A stretch of DNA of 64,000 nucleotides from Chloranthus sessilifolius (lineage: Eukaryota > Streptophyta > Magnoliopsida > Chloranthales > Chloranthaceae): the NCBI GenBank assembly GCA_021018995.1, contig CM037593.1:4058088-4122087 (forward strand). Direction: 5' to 3'. Position numbers and translations under genes: made by a program. The stretch's first letter is position 1. Every line of letters starts with the position of its first letter. This document shows, in pieces, positions 27,067 through 36,480 of the stretch. The notes below the pieces were generated by a model. The model was not told the DNA's origin, did no database searches, and was given only the letters and a program-made list of their open reading frames with translations.

Positions 27067-30000
27067 TTTAAAAAGAAAAATAAAAGTATTTGTATTGGTC
27101 AGTATAGCCGATACTGAGGCAGTATGACTGATACCGAGACAATATTTGCCGATACTGACCCGTATCGATACTGATACCAATATCACCCCGAAACCTTATC
27201 GGGGTGGTATCTATATCGGTCTTGAGGAAACCGATATGTATTGGTATCGGCCGAGTTTTGATACCATGCTGCTGGGTCTTTCTACGTAACATTTAATGGC
27301 CTTTCTTTGTTCTAAATACCTTTGGATTTTTCTTCTTGTTAAAAGATTATGATCTTTATGTAATCCTTCTATAATGAACGGTACTTTCCATGTCATTTAA
27401 GAATGCATGTTTCCGTAATTTTCATGTAATCAGACGATATTCTCTATATGATTGGCTTATGGATTTTGCATGAACTTTTGATGAAACCACCAGAGAAAGC
27501 AAACAACTCCAGCGATGTTGATCTGCTATTAGAGCATTGGGAGGAAATGATATTGAAAGTGAATGAGTTGAAAAGGTTCAGACGCATGGTTGGGTCTATT
27601 GCTGGATCATGTATAATAGCTGCAACTCCGCTTCTTGCTTCAGTGAAGGAAATGGCATGTCTAGTGGCATTAGATATAGTTGAGGTATTTACTGGCTATT
27701 GGTTTGAAATTATATTTTGTTTAGTAATCACTTTCTCAGATGCTTGAAGAATTTGGAGGCAGACCATAATTTTAGAAGTTTCTTTACTTCTGTAGTGCCT
27801 TTATGAAATTTGCATATAAGATTTATTTATTTAAAATTTTTGCACCATATATCGCATCCAAAGGAGTTTCATCTCCCAAGCAAATTTGATTTCCCGTTAC
27901 ACACCAACGCCTTAGTCGCACCATCCCTATCAGTGGGAAGTTGCACATCACAGTTATTGAATGCTAATATCATTGAAATGTCATTAGGAGTTCCCTAGTA
28001 TAAAGCTTTGTTATCTGCTTTGTATGCCTAAACAATTTTTGCAATAGATTGAATTTTGATATCAATAGCTTATCTTGACATATTTCATGTGTTATTTTCC
28101 ATTCTTTTTTATTGAGTATGGTACACTGTTTCACCATTTAACAACAATACAATATCAGGCTAAGAAGTCTATGTAATAAGAAAAAGAACACGACGACAAC
28201 GACGAACGCCTATATAGTCAAAGGTTGCTTCACTAAATGAAATGACCCTCATGTTTATTTGGTAAAACATTAATTAGGGAAGTCAAACCCATACTTTCCA
28301 AGGTGAACAACATATGCAGAAAACGACAAGAGAAACTGATTAAAAAATGCTCTGTTTTTTAATGCGAGAAAAAGATTCAAGAAACCGGAAGCATGAAAGA
28401 CAGCTAGATGTGACGGGGAAATAGATAACTACAAAGCTATCATTTTAGGCCAGAAGGCTTTTCCTCAACAATGTGGAATCATGTCAGAGAAATGTAGGGA
28501 TAGTTAGAAAAGCAGTTCTGGGAAATAATTAGGCTATTCAGAAGTTCTTTAGGCTCTGTTTGGCATGGCTCAATTTTCCAAAAAAGTGATTCCAGTAAAG
28601 CCCTATTGTCAAAAAAGAGAGCACGGTCCTGTAGCTTGGGTTACCCATTATTGTAGTTATGCATACGAAATGAAAGTATGCATGATCCTCATTAGTGTAT
28701 GTGTATTACTACAGTAAAAGAGACAGCACGGTCCTGTAGCTTGAGTTCAGCCCATCAGACGAACTACCTGTGCTATGTCAGCCTGAGATTCTAAGCAAGT
28801 TACTTATGATATAGAAATATTTTAATAATAAGCTTATGTTGTGTTGCCACATGTTTTCTGAGTTGAGCTCGTAACTGCTTCCATCAAAGTCAAAGAATAA
28901 GGGTTGGTTTGCAATTTTCTTATCTCTCAATTACTTTCTTATAATGTGAGTTATGTATAGGATGGCACAGTCACTCTTGCTAAAGTGGAGGAAGCTTATA
29001 GGCTTGAAAAAGGAACTGTTGAAGCAATTGGACGAGCAATTGAGTTCTGTTCAAATCACGATCTTGAAGACACTCAGGATACTACAGATGAAGCTGACGA
29101 GAACAGATTGCTTCCAGCAATGAACAAAATATGGCCATTCCTGGTTCATTGCCTTCAGCATAAAAATCCAGTGGTGCGTCATATTGATCATTTGATGGAT
29201 TATTTGCATGATTGAGTTGCTGTAGTTTTATTGTTCTATTTGTTTTTCCGATTTTGGAACTTGGCTCAGTATTTACATATGTTATGCAGATGCTCTTGTT
29301 TTATTTTTAAAACAAGAGCATCTGCATCCAATTTTTCACAAACCATGCATCAAGTATAAAAGTAGATTTGTTTACCTAATCAGACTCTTACTTCATGGCT
29401 AAAATTAGGTTTTTTTGTTGTAGAATTTGGTGAATTGGATTTTGTCTTACTTATTACATGGGAAGAAGAGTTTGCATGCGAAATGAAATTCCACTACTTT
29501 CTAATTGAAATTGTTGGCTGTAGATACTGTGGGAAACCTCAAATTCCGTAAGTAATGAAGAACAAGATACAAAAATTTAGTGCAAAGCCAAAAATTCATT
29601 TAGTAAAAGCTGTCTAAAAAATAAAATTTATGGAAACCTCTAAACCGAAAAAATGAATTTATACGTTAGTAAAAGGTCTCAAATAACGAAAATTCATGGG
29701 AAACTTTTTTTCTAAAGTACAAAAAAAAAAATCCTTTTACATTCCGCCCAAACCAATTCATATCCAAGCAATTGGATCCAAAATGTCAGACTCAGAACAA
29801 CCACAGACCCCTTTCGATTTGGGCTCCCTTCCCTTTTCCCTCATTGTTGATGTTTCATCTGCCCGTTGCTGTTTGATCTTCTCTTTGGCCCATTAGCATT
29901 ACCATCCAAATGCTCGAATATGTCAGCCCCATTCTCTTACTTAGACCATTCAGTTTTGTTTCTGTCATCCCACTGATCACAGTGCCTTCATCATTGCTAG

Positions 30001-33000
30001 AAAAGGAGCCAGGTTCATTACTGTTGTTCCTGAACCTAAGAAGCATAGGTACAGATACATGACATGGGTATGATACGATATAGGTACAACGATACGACAA
30101 TTTTTAAACAATCAAGATACAATACGGGGGGATACGTGCATTCTAAAATTATGATTTTTTTATACTTTTAGGTATATTTTAAAAAAGAAGAACAAGAACA
30201 AGAAGAAGAGCACCAACAGCTCCCAGGTAGGCTCCTTCGATTTCTTCTTCTCCGAAAAACCCTAAATCCCAAACTCGCAGTCTGATTTCTTCTTCTTTTA
30301 ATTTTTTTTTTTGGAAATGTTTAGGATACAGATACGCTGCTAAAAATGGAACATCAATCAAGTATCGGTATCTGATACGGATACGTTGCTAAAAAATGGA
30401 GTATCCTTCCTTCCTTGTCCTGCATCAAGATGATCAAAAATACTTTCATTGACCTTTGTTGAGATTGTTTGGGCTTCATCATTTTCTGTTCTAAACTATA
30501 CGTATCGTTGACCCTCTCTGACCACTGCTATCTCGGACCCCCAAGCTATCACTTTTTTTTTTTTTTTTTTTTTCTGGTTTGTCTACCCTAAATCTGAAAC
30601 TCGCTGTCTGATTTCTTCTTTAATTTTTTTTTTGCAAACACCTAGGATATGGATACACTGCTAAAAATGGAGTATCCCTCAAGTATGGGTATCTAATACA
30701 GATACGTTGCTGAAAATGGAGTATCCGTGCTTCCTTGTCCTGCATCAAAATGATCAAAAATACTTTCATTGACCTTTGTTGAGATTGCTTGGGCTTCATC
30801 ATTTTTTGTTCTAAACTATGTATCGTTGACCTTCCCCAACCACTGCTATCTTGGAGCCCCCACGCTGTTACTTTTTTTTTTTTCTGGTTTTTCTTGGCGA
30901 TATGCAGAATTCTGGACAAGAAAACATCAATCTCTGTCACTGTTACTGTCAGAGATGGCCTCTGATACTGTCAAACTCTGAAGGATGTACAGGTGTAGTA
31001 AAAACCACCAGTAGTGGCCGTATTAGTGAAAATCAAACTAGCCTTAATAAGATCAGATATCAGACGAGATTACCACTACTATTAGCATGGAGATTTTTTT
31101 GTGCAACGTAATGATGATAACTATTGTAGTATTGCCTCAGTGCATCTCACTATTAGGATGGTGGCAGACCTGCTTTAAAGATGCCATTTTAGTATTCAAT
31201 GTAGATCTAAGGGCACTGCAATACTCGTATTCCCGTTAATCACCTGTTCTCAGAGAGAGGGATGTGGCATCCCCAAACACTGAAACAACCAATCCCTTGG
31301 ACCAGTTTACTGTAGATCTAACTGTGAGCTTTCCACGTGGTTCATCATCATTGAAACCTTGTTGTGAAAACCTTGAAATACTCCTACCCCTGTAAACTGA
31401 AAAAAATAAATGGACAGCTATTTGTCGATATGAATTGTGTGTCGCCCTGTCCTGTTGTCAAATCAAAGACGGTTCAAGCTTTGGTGGTCCTGAGATTTGT
31501 GATCACCACTCTCCCTCCCACATATCTGCAGTGTGTCTATCCCAATCCTATATTTAGCTACCTGATTTGAATTTGGAAGAAGTGCCCGTTTGTCCTTCTT
31601 TGGGAACAAATCACCCACAGTACTATACTTGACTCTCCTTCCTTCGTTGCTTCTGCTACCTCCTTCGTAAAGCCACCTCACGTGGCATTGCCATCTAACA
31701 ATGATACAGACCCCCTTGCCAACAAGTCGGGGCATTTAGCAGTACACATCATGCATTGAAGTCTTATGTTCCCTACTCTTTCATGCCCATGGGTACTCCC
31801 TATGAACCGACTTCACCGTGTTATTTTTGTACCCCTTAGCCAAACCGGGCCTTTTGTGAGTCTTTTTCCAAATTGACCTGGTATTCACTACCTCATCTAC
31901 CTGCTAGTTACTTGAATCTGTCTCTCCATATCCATTACTATTTGTATTTTTGTTTTTGTTTTTTACGATGAGATCTTGTACTGGCTCTGTGACTATTGAA
32001 GAAATGAACTTGCCTTCTCAAACGTCAATTCTTTTGATAACTTGGTATCCGTCTTTATTATTATTTTTTACTTTTAAAATCCTTAAAAGATTACTATATT
32101 GCCCTAGTCAAAATATGGTAATTAAATAAATACTAACTACTTAATATTCAAATACCATCATCATATTTTTAGTAGTTGATAACACAAGTCATTAATTATT
32201 CACAATACTTCAGCGTCTACAGAAAAAGGAAACACAAAGTTCCTTAACTTTTTAAAACTTCTACAACTTGGCATGCAAAACACAATTGTCAGGAACATGG
32301 ATATTGCCAGACTTGTGGTCATCTACAGCTCAGCTAGTTTATTTTTATTTTTAGAACTAATTATAGTTAGCCAAGCTTCATACCTTAAGTGGATTGGTTA
32401 AAACTAAAGTCCAACATAAATCAAAAGGTGATTCAAAAATTGTTGAAACTTTTAAATATAATAATTACGTAATTTCAATATGCTCAAAATTGTGTGTTGA
32501 ACCACTCCATTCCTGTTTTGTTCAGACCATCGAAGTGAGTTCAAGACCCCACTGATTCAAAGCCAGTTTGTGCTTTAGAACATTGCAGTGGACAGCCCAC
32601 CTATCCTGCAGCCGTAGGACTGCAATCAATTTATTCAATAGGCTGTGGTCAGGTGTAAGTGGGTGAACCCTACATTGGGGTCAGGTGTAAGTGGGTGAAT
32701 CCTACATTGGGGTCACCTTGTATCATGTAAAAATTATGATTCATGTGCTCACCAAAATTCAGTCGTAGCCGTCCGATCCCTTATATATATATATAGGAAA
32801 AGGTGTCCGTCCTCCATGGGAGGACGGTCACTGTCCTCCAAGGTTCCACGTGGAATCCAAAACATTGTTTCAATGCCACGTGGAGCTCGGGTGCATTGCT
32901 TAGATCATCTTTTAAAAAAAAGTAATTGAAAACTCATCTCTACCGTGCGTTTTTTGAGCCGTGAATTGTGGACCATTGAAACTAGTCAAACTTTGACTGA

Positions 33001-34042
33001 TGCTTTTAAAACATTTTTTTGAAAATTCTTTCTTTGAAATTGATCTAAACCATCAACCTGTGCTCCATGTGGCACCCAAATAGTGTTTTGGGTGCCATGT
33101 GGGCCTCTATGTGGACCTTGGTGGATGGTGAGTCGGTGACCGTCCTCCCATGGAGGACGGAACCACCTCCCATATTTAATATATATATTCTCAATGAACA
33201 GGGGCGCTGAACCAAGAGTAGATATGTGGCAAATCTCCAACTTGATTGGTTGAGAGCAAAGCACAATGTTATAATTCCATCATCTTACCATATGTTTCTC
33301 AAGTGCTAACGGAATCATAAGAAAGTTGTCTTTATCCCTTGCTGTTAATAAGTAATGCAATCTCATTCAGGAATACACTTTGTTTCTTCTCCAGGCCGTC
33401 AGGAAATGCTTGGGAGTAGTGAGCAGCGTAGTCCAGATCTGTGGTGGAGACTTCTTTTCTCGTCGATTTCACACTGATGGGAGACAATTTTGGAAACTCC
33501 TTAATACGCCGCAGTCGTGGAAACAACCCATTTTGAAAGATGCCAAACCATTGCTACTCCCATACAGAAGCGCTTCTTCAGCATCTTCCGAACACTCAAT
33601 GGCCGAGTCTTCAAGTATTAAAGTCCAAGCTGCAGCTCTCAACATGATAGCTGAAATATCGAAGAACCCGAAGAGTGCTTCTGCATTAGGGGTGGTACTA
33701 AAAAAGGTTAGCGGTCTTGTCGTAGGGATTGCTTGTAGTGGTGTATCGGGCCTTCGAGATGCTTCTTTAAATGCTTTATCTGGGCTTTCATGTATTGATC
33801 CTGACCTTATTTGGCTTCTTTTGGCCGATGTCTATTACACGTTAAAGAAGGATTTTCCTTCACCACCCGCCTCGGACTTTGCTGAGGTCTCCCAGCTTCT
33901 CCCCCCTGCCTTATCTTCTAAGGAGTATTTGTACATTCAGTACGGAGGAGAGAATTTTGGTTTTAATGTTGATCTTGCTTCGACGGAATTGGTGTTCCGA
34001 AAGATGCAATCTGAAGTATTTACATTACAGACGTACAGTTAA
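1149..34042 (+). CDS. TTI1: TTI1-like protein (TELO2-interacting protein 1), 5' part outside window
   Basis: Thirteen exons are read: 1149-1619, 1756-1863, 2583-2713, 2800-2932, 3819-4182, 4278-4801, 5327-5506, 5586-5744, 9546-9620, 17392-17572, 27494-27684, 28961-29173 and 33395-34042 (stop TAA). All junction phases agree and together give about 1,125 residues. The family is usually about 1,300, so roughly the first 200 residues lie upstream. Recognition rests on conserved stretches such as [39 protein letters not shown] and the C-terminal YLYIQYGG block. In this family the ARM/HEAT-repeat protein works with TEL2 and TTI2 as a cochaperone that stabilises PIKK kinases such as TOR, ATM and ATR. 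All introns are GT-AG except the one after exon 6, whose natural junction is CAG|GA. Introns of 3.8, 7.8, 9.9 and 4.2 kb are filled with transposons. Exon 11 could instead begin at 27434, in the same phase, adding 20 hydrophobic residues. No frame break is seen, so the gene is probably functional. Confidence 0.88.
3603..3730. mobile_element. GC-rich MITE-like repeat (GCCTAGGC family)
   Basis: A sharply GC-rich island in an AT-rich TTI1 intron, made of inverted and direct copies of GCCTAGGC, GGCGCGCC and GGTGCACCT. Its two ends are rough inverted copies of each other. No target duplication could be fixed, so the borders are approximate. Confidence 0.45.
4875..5254. mobile_element. MITE-like element filling the TTI1 intron after exon 6
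   Basis: The ends ATGCATCCGAATGCAGCC (4875) and GGCTGCATCTGGACTCAT (5237-5254) are inverted copies with about 14 of 18 positions matching. The interior contains CACATGCCAC-type motifs and no gene. It makes up most of the 525-bp intron 4802-5326, whose donor is abnormal. No target duplication was found. Confidence 0.5.
5820..6081. mobile_element. MITE of the GTATCGG hAT family, TSD CTTTCAAC
   Basis: The 262-bp element starts CAAGGTGTCAGTATTGG and ends with the inverted form of CATAGTATCAAAACTCAG. The 8-bp duplication CTTTCAAC is exact at 5812-5819 and 6082-6089. The interior is a series of GTATCGG/CGATAC motifs around a poly-purine stretch. Its ends resemble those of the decayed autonomous hAT at 10432-15820, of which it is probably a non-autonomous relative. 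Confidence 0.72.
7195..7910. repeat. Tandemly duplicated MITE-like repeat, two ~350-bp copies
   Basis: Two direct copies, about 7195-7530 and 7531-7910, share the order GGGTTTGAA, GGTGGATCC, TTCGAAC, a GGTGCCACGACAAC-type block, TGCCCAAGGA, CCATTTAAAT and GATCACATGCCAC. The right end carries a short inverted repeat around TTCGAACGCATGG. The open frame at 7547-7855 lies inside the second copy and is not a gene. Confidence 0.6.
8201..8873. mobile_element. Non-autonomous hAT element, TSD ATTGAGAG
   Basis: A 673-bp element with inverted ends TAGGGCTGTCAACGGGCCGG and its counterpart CGCCCCATTGACAGCCCTA, bordered by the exact 8-bp duplication ATTGAGAG (8193-8200 and 8874-8881). The interior is rich in GGCCCG and CGGGCC motifs plus a GA tract (about 8443-8460). 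It carries no transposase. Confidence 0.85.
10026..10089. repeat. TA microsatellite
   Basis: About 32 uninterrupted TA units followed by a T tract, in the TTI1 intron after exon 9. Similar long TA runs lie at 3160-3186, 7160-7194 and 26989-27062. Confidence 0.9.
10770..14090 (-). pseudogene. hAT-superfamily transposase (DUF659/hATC type), decayed
   Basis: Going down the minus strand: an acidic linker (13.8-13.5 kb), a block with [14 protein letters not shown] and [13 protein letters not shown] (13.4-13.2 kb), the DUF659-like catalytic core with [12 protein letters not shown] and [12 protein letters not shown] (13.2-12.9 kb), a [18 protein letters not shown] block (12.7 kb), a [11 protein letters not shown] block (12.3 kb), and a C-terminal dimerisation region with [21 protein letters not shown] (11.85-11.65 kb). 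An acidic Gly/Asp-rich tail and a Tyr-rich end follow to about 10.77 kb. In-frame stops, a frameshift near 13.24 kb and a MITE inserted in the core show that it no longer encodes an active protein. Some gaps may be ancient introns. Confidence 0.8.
12731..12926. mobile_element. 196-bp MITE inserted in the hAT transposase
   Basis: The inverted ends are CAAGGATCAAAATTT and AAATTTTGATCCTTG. The flanks CTCTTTAA (12723-12730) and CTCTTCAA (12927-12934) form an 8-bp duplication with one change. Removing the insert and one flank restores continuity between the VTDNAANY and HHLYWTPC blocks of the transposase. Its ends resemble those of the host hAT element. Confidence 0.75.
14140..14620. repeat. Irregular minisatellite of GACATGTGACACATGTCAT units
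   Basis: About 480 bp of direct and inverted repeats built from ACATGTGACACATGT, ATGACATGTG and ACACATCATC blocks. Many units are self-complementary, so the array could form cruciforms or hairpins. It lies inside the inner hAT, beyond the transposase start. Confidence 0.75.
15223..15661. mobile_element. GC-rich MITE, near-exact 8-bp TSD
   Basis: The left end CAGTGTTCTTAAAATCGC and the inverse of CACTATTCTAAAAATCGC form the terminal repeats of a 439-bp element. The flanks are GAGGGGCC (15215-15222) and GAGTGGCC (15662-15669). The interior has GGCGGGTTCGGGC-like blocks. Open frames in it are products of GC-rich repeats, not genes. Confidence 0.7.
17965..18066. repeat. Compound CA/TA microsatellite
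   Basis: About 12 CA units run directly into about 39 TA units, in the long TTI1 intron after exon 10. Tyr-Ile repeat frames across it are artefacts. Confidence 0.92.
18067..19761 (+). other. Intronic DNA without recognisable genes
   Basis: This part of the TTI1 intron contains a purine-rich stretch (about 18.48-18.80 kb, GATGATGTG and GAGAGA repeats) and AT-rich sequence. A GGTTCAGAAAAAGG segment after TTCAG at 18110 could in principle be a small exon. It is not needed to keep phase and has no recognisable family sequence. Confidence 0.4.
19762..19807. repeat. Perfect 21-bp-arm hairpin
   Basis: The sequence from CTACAAAATGTGCC to GGCACATTTTGTAG forms two perfectly complementary 21-nt arms around a 4-nt ATAG loop. 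CTACAAAA at one end recalls CACTA-type termini, so this may be the collapsed remnant of such an element. It is not a bacterial-type terminator. Confidence 0.75.
20120..20540 (-). pseudogene. Copia reverse transcriptase N-terminal fragment
   Basis: On the minus strand the region reads [14 protein letters not shown], then [21 protein letters not shown] and DFDYTATFA, then, after a frameshift, [18 protein letters not shown]. These are the opening motifs of Copia reverse transcriptase. Stop codons and frame changes mark it as dead. It is separated from the integrase fragment at 22.2-23.0 kb by about 1.7 kb of other sequence. Confidence 0.7.
20541..21300 (+). other. LTR-like block, possible solo LTR
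   Basis: This non-coding block has TTTATAAATACACATTG (about 21057-21073), a plausible TATA box and transcription start, followed by a transcript-like pyrimidine-rich stretch and AGAATCGAACCCTAAATC. It interrupts decayed Copia sequence. The ends and target duplication could not be fixed, so the solo-LTR reading is an inference. Confidence 0.3.
21548..21736. mobile_element. Foldback/MITE-like inverted repeat
   Basis: The ends CCATCTGATTTGGAGGC and GCCTTCAAATCAGATGG are inverted copies, and complementarity continues through much of both arms (CTATCATTTGATT against AATCAGATGATAG). At 189 bp with little loop it resembles a foldback MITE. No target duplication was identified. Confidence 0.5.
22198..22981 (-). 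pseudogene. Copia integrase fragment
   Basis: Descending the minus strand: [22 protein letters not shown] (integrase core, as SNNGG), HINSHALL-type sequence matching the region before the third catalytic residue, then [13 protein letters not shown] and [21 protein letters not shown] of the integrase C-terminal part. Frames are broken. It probably belonged with the RT fragment at 20.1-20.5 kb. Confidence 0.7.
22984..24222 (+). pseudogene. Copia reverse transcriptase/RNase H fragment, opposite strand
   Basis: [12 protein letters not shown], the RT palm motif, is followed after a degenerate AT-rich gap (about 23.1-23.75 kb) by [33 protein letters not shown] and [14 protein letters not shown]. 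These are the standard RT to RNase H transition. It runs head to head with the integrase fragment that ends at 22981. Its last 125 bp are repeated in inverse at 24930-25060. Confidence 0.72.
24240..24530 (-). repeat. Probable Copia 3' LTR, minus orientation
   Basis: It lies just beyond the RNase H end of the minus-strand fragment. The purine tract CTGGAGGGAGAG (minus strand, about 24532-24543) precedes it, as a polypurine tract precedes a 3' LTR. The block carries a TATA-like element in minus orientation (near AGTATAAAGG). No partner LTR was found, so the assignment is tentative. Confidence 0.4.
24560..25057 (-). pseudogene. Copia RNase H fragment
   Basis: The minus strand reads remnants of YGDASHLRLS, then [33 protein letters not shown] (split here by frame changes) and LGPSL and HFFRI near the end. 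The NQAAI and TKHIEVD blocks are Copia RNase H hallmarks. It ends at the purine tract before the LTR-like block at 24240-24530. Its 5' end is duplicated in inverse at 24096-24222. Confidence 0.68.
25211..26168 (-). pseudogene. Possible LINE ORF1-like remnant
   Basis: Several minus-strand frames together contain a cysteine/histidine cluster ([20 protein letters not shown], about 25950-26020) and a later [16 protein letters not shown]...WGKGHRP segment that loosely resembles the N-terminal domain of plant LINE ORF1 proteins. Frames are interrupted and no reverse transcriptase is attached. The family call is weak. Confidence 0.25.
26902..27268. mobile_element. MITE of the GTATCGG hAT family with internal TA microsatellite
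   Basis: Begins CAAGGTATCAATCTCGG and ends with the inverse of CATGGTATCAAAACTCGG. The flanks CCGCAGGG (26894-26901) and CTGCTGGG (27269-27276) are a diverged 8-bp duplication, two differences. The interior has GTATCGG/CGATACTG motifs and a TA run at 26989-27062. Confidence 0.68.
29285..29326. repeat. Perfect 19-bp-arm hairpin in TTI1 intron
   Basis: TGCAGATGCTCTTGTTTTA and its exact complement flank a TTTT loop, giving a perfect 42-nt snapback 112 bases after TTI1 exon 12. It may be a minimal foldback element or a strong intronic hairpin. Nothing shows that it is processed. Confidence 0.8.
30260..30890. repeat. Direct duplication, ~322-bp period
   Basis: Two successive copies share the order CCCTAAATC, CTGATTTCTTCTT, a T tract, GATACGTTGCT, AATGGAGTATCC, CTTTCATTGACCTTTG, GGGCTTCATCATTTT and a second T tract. 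The copies differ mainly in T-tract length and a few substitutions. Confidence 0.7.
32647..32710. repeat. 32-bp tandem repeat, two units
   Basis: Two adjacent units begin GGTCAGGTGTAAGTGGGTGA and end CTACATTGG, differing at one base (AACCC versus AATCC). The near identity suggests a recent duplication. Confidence 0.85.
32796..33171. mobile_element. MITE with GTCCGTCCTCCATGG ends
   Basis: TGTCCGTCCTCCATGGGAGG (from 32804) is mirrored by the block at 33136-33163, giving terminal inverted repeats of about 27 bp in which each arm is itself partly palindromic around CCATGG. The interior holds CCACGTGG and GGTGCCA motifs. A relative lies at 47383-47821. It is inserted among TA repeats, so the target duplication is ambiguous. 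Confidence 0.75.
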
Positions 34043-34440
34043 AAAAAGAGTGTTATATAGTAATTTCCTTGTCATCTTTTGTACTTCCGAAACTTCTGTA
34101 TTCTTCATGCACCATTGATATCGAGGATAAACTGAGTTTGAAAGTTCGTAATGCAGCTCCTCTAGTCTTTACAGGAAGCGGAAAGTAGTTACTAAAGCAA
34201 TGCTCGTGGGTAGAATGATGCACTAGTAGTTGGGTCCGCATGAGGTCATTAAAAGGGAAAGTTAAGGGAAAAAACAGGGCATTAATCAGTGATTCTTGAC
34301 AGCAAAGGCAGTGTCCTGCGGAATGATGTCTTGCAGAATGAGGTGGACTGGGATCAGCGGCAAAAGTAGAGGTAATGTCTTTCGAACTATATATATAGTT
34401 ATGAGAGAGAGAGAGAGAGAGAAGGCCCAAAATTATCTTC

Positions 34441-34741
34441 ACTTTTTCGGGACACGTGCCATGTTATTTGTCCTGTGTGCCATGTGGTTTGAAGACCATG
34501 ATCTAATGATGCATGGTTTAAAATGTAGAACGAAGAATGTCTCCGTTGCATGAGTCAAAGACGGCAATGCTTCTAAATGAGCCATAACCATGTAAATTTT
34601 TGACACACTAATTTCTAGAAGGCAACCACTGCTTTGAGCAGCATGGAAATTTTTTTTTTGTTCCAATTTTCGACACAAGATCTGTAGATCATGGTCTTCA
34701 AATCGCATGACACATGATGAAACCATATGTTTCAAAAATTG
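34441..34741. mobile_element. Inverted-repeat (MITE-like) element downstream of TTI1
   Basis: GGTTTGAAGACCATGATCT (about 34487-34505) is mirrored by AGATCATGGTCTTCAAATC (about 34687-34705), and the similarity extends outward through GACACGTGCCATG-type sequence on both sides. No target duplication was resolved, so the borders are approximate. Confidence 0.5.
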
Positions 34742-35316
34742 ACCCGTTAACTAAGTCATCTGGCGCTCAGACAACTTACCTAATACCAAACCTTTTTACA
34801 CTGGTATACTAAGTAGAATACAGAGTGGTGTTTAGTGTTTGTGAAGTTACTAGAGATGACTTAAAAGAGTTGAGGATCCTTCGGAGAAGTGAGCAGTATT
34901 TGTATATTATGCCCCAGTTTACGTAGTTATTTGGTTGCTAATTAGAAGCATAGTGATCACATTCTCCGTTTGTAAATTTTTGAAAAAACTAATTAAATTG
35001 TAATTATTTGCAGCTTTCTTCAGAAAACCGCTCATTTAGAAAATTATTCGCAACCTTCACATTTGCAAATTTCTCAAGTTTTTCAGATTTTTTCAAGAAT
35101 TTTTCCACAAGCGATTTTTTTTATTTTTATTTTTTCCAAATTTTAAAACTTTTATAAGTCTAAATTTATATATTCTTATAATTTTTATTTTTCATATTTC
35201 TGAATTTTGACCTTTTTATCTCGGGTTTGACAAAATTTGCTAGAATTTTTCCTAAGCAGATTTATTCCTGAACCCAAACTTTTTTTATTATTTTGATAGG
35301 ATTCCTGAACCCACAA

Positions 35317-35577
35317 ACATGTGTCCAAGACTCAAAATCTCGTCCCATACCTATACGTATTGTCCGATACGTATCGGTTTTGGACCTTACCGATAACAGT
35401 ACATTCAAGGTACCTTATCGGTGTCTCCTATACAAAATATCAAAATACCGGATGATACATACCAATGTATCGTCCAGAACTGATATGTATCGTCCGATAC
35501 ATATCGGTTTTGTAGTTACACGATACATATCGGTTTTGGAGTTACTCGATACGTATCGATTTTCCGATATTTTGACC
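35317..35577. mobile_element. MITE-like copy of the GTATCGG hAT family
   Basis: It starts CAAGACTCAAAATCTCG and ends with the inverse of CATGGGTCAAAATATCGG, both close to the ends of the hAT at 10432-15820. The interior repeats GTATCGTCCGATACATATCGG-type motifs. No target duplication was found. Confidence 0.55.
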
Positions 35578-36415
35578 CATGGTCTCAAATCATTTTATGC
35601 ATCTTTATGCCAAAATTTAGTCAATCTCCCCTTGTGAACCTCGACTTCTCACTGATATTTTTGAGTGTGAGATCAGTGAGAAGTCAAGAGTGCACGTTAA
35701 CTGTTTTATGTTTTCATAAATAGAGTTGGTCGGGTACCTAATACGGAATCCTTGTCCAAATGCATGAATAAATTATGGATAAAGGGGGCCTCCTACAACG
35801 ACTACATAACATCAGTTTTTATGCCTCTTGGCATATAATTACATGATCAAAAGCCAGGTAAAGGAGCAGCTTGATAATTATTAATATTGTGAAAATAATA
35901 CATATGAAATTGTATGGTCAATGATGCCAATTATGTAGAAAATGAACGGAAAAATCGAATGTAGTTTGACCATTCATTTTTCATGCAATTGACAATGTTG
36001 ACTACACGGTTTTCTATGGCTTTTAAATTTTTTTCATATGACCCGCTCAACTAACATGGGACCAGATAAGGTACTCGGTCCTTGGTACCAGGACTACCTT
36101 TACTCAAATGTATATAGGGTAGCTTTATAAAATCAGGGATTTATATATCAGTCGTTTTCCCAAGCCTTGGATGTATTGTAGATATTTTGTACGTCGACTA
36201 AATGGGCAGATATTAGAGGACTTTCTGTTATTTTTTTAAAATAATAAAAGTAATTAAGTAATTGAAAAAAAATTAAAAAAAGAAAAAAAGTTATCCTTTG
36301 GTATTATGCCCAATTCATATTGCCTAATATTGACGATATTTGACTAGTTTGACTTGATATTTAACCTGTTAAAAACATTGTGTCGTCACTTTCATGCCAA
36401 AAATTGTGTAAATAT

Positions 36416-36480
36416 CACTACAAAAAAAAGACTACGCCAACGGCCGCCAGCCGTCGGCGTAGGGTTCCTCTGCCGTCAGT
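36416..36480 (+). mobile_element. CACTA element end (truncated)
   Basis: CACTACAAAAAAAAGACTAC followed by CGCCAACGGC and GCCGTCGGCGTAGG is the typical terminus of a plant CACTA (En/Spm) element with sub-terminal hairpin motifs. A matching right end was not found nearby. Confidence 0.55.

Larger units (their letters stand above)
29174..33394 (+). other. Last TTI1 intron (4.2 kb), repeats only
   Basis: From GTG|GTGCGT to CTCCAG|GCCGTC. It contains the hairpin at 29285, a tandem duplication (30.26-30.89 kb), a 32-bp unit present twice (32647-32710) and a MITE (32796-33171). The segment 29.7-31.8 kb, with several T tracts, resembles decayed retroelement sequence but no domain could be named. Confidence 0.6.

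Noticed and set aside
26986-27186. Open frames of Tyr-Ile repeats across TA runs (also at 7099-7377 and 17895-18131)
   Set aside because: They are translations of TA microsatellites with no conserved sequence.
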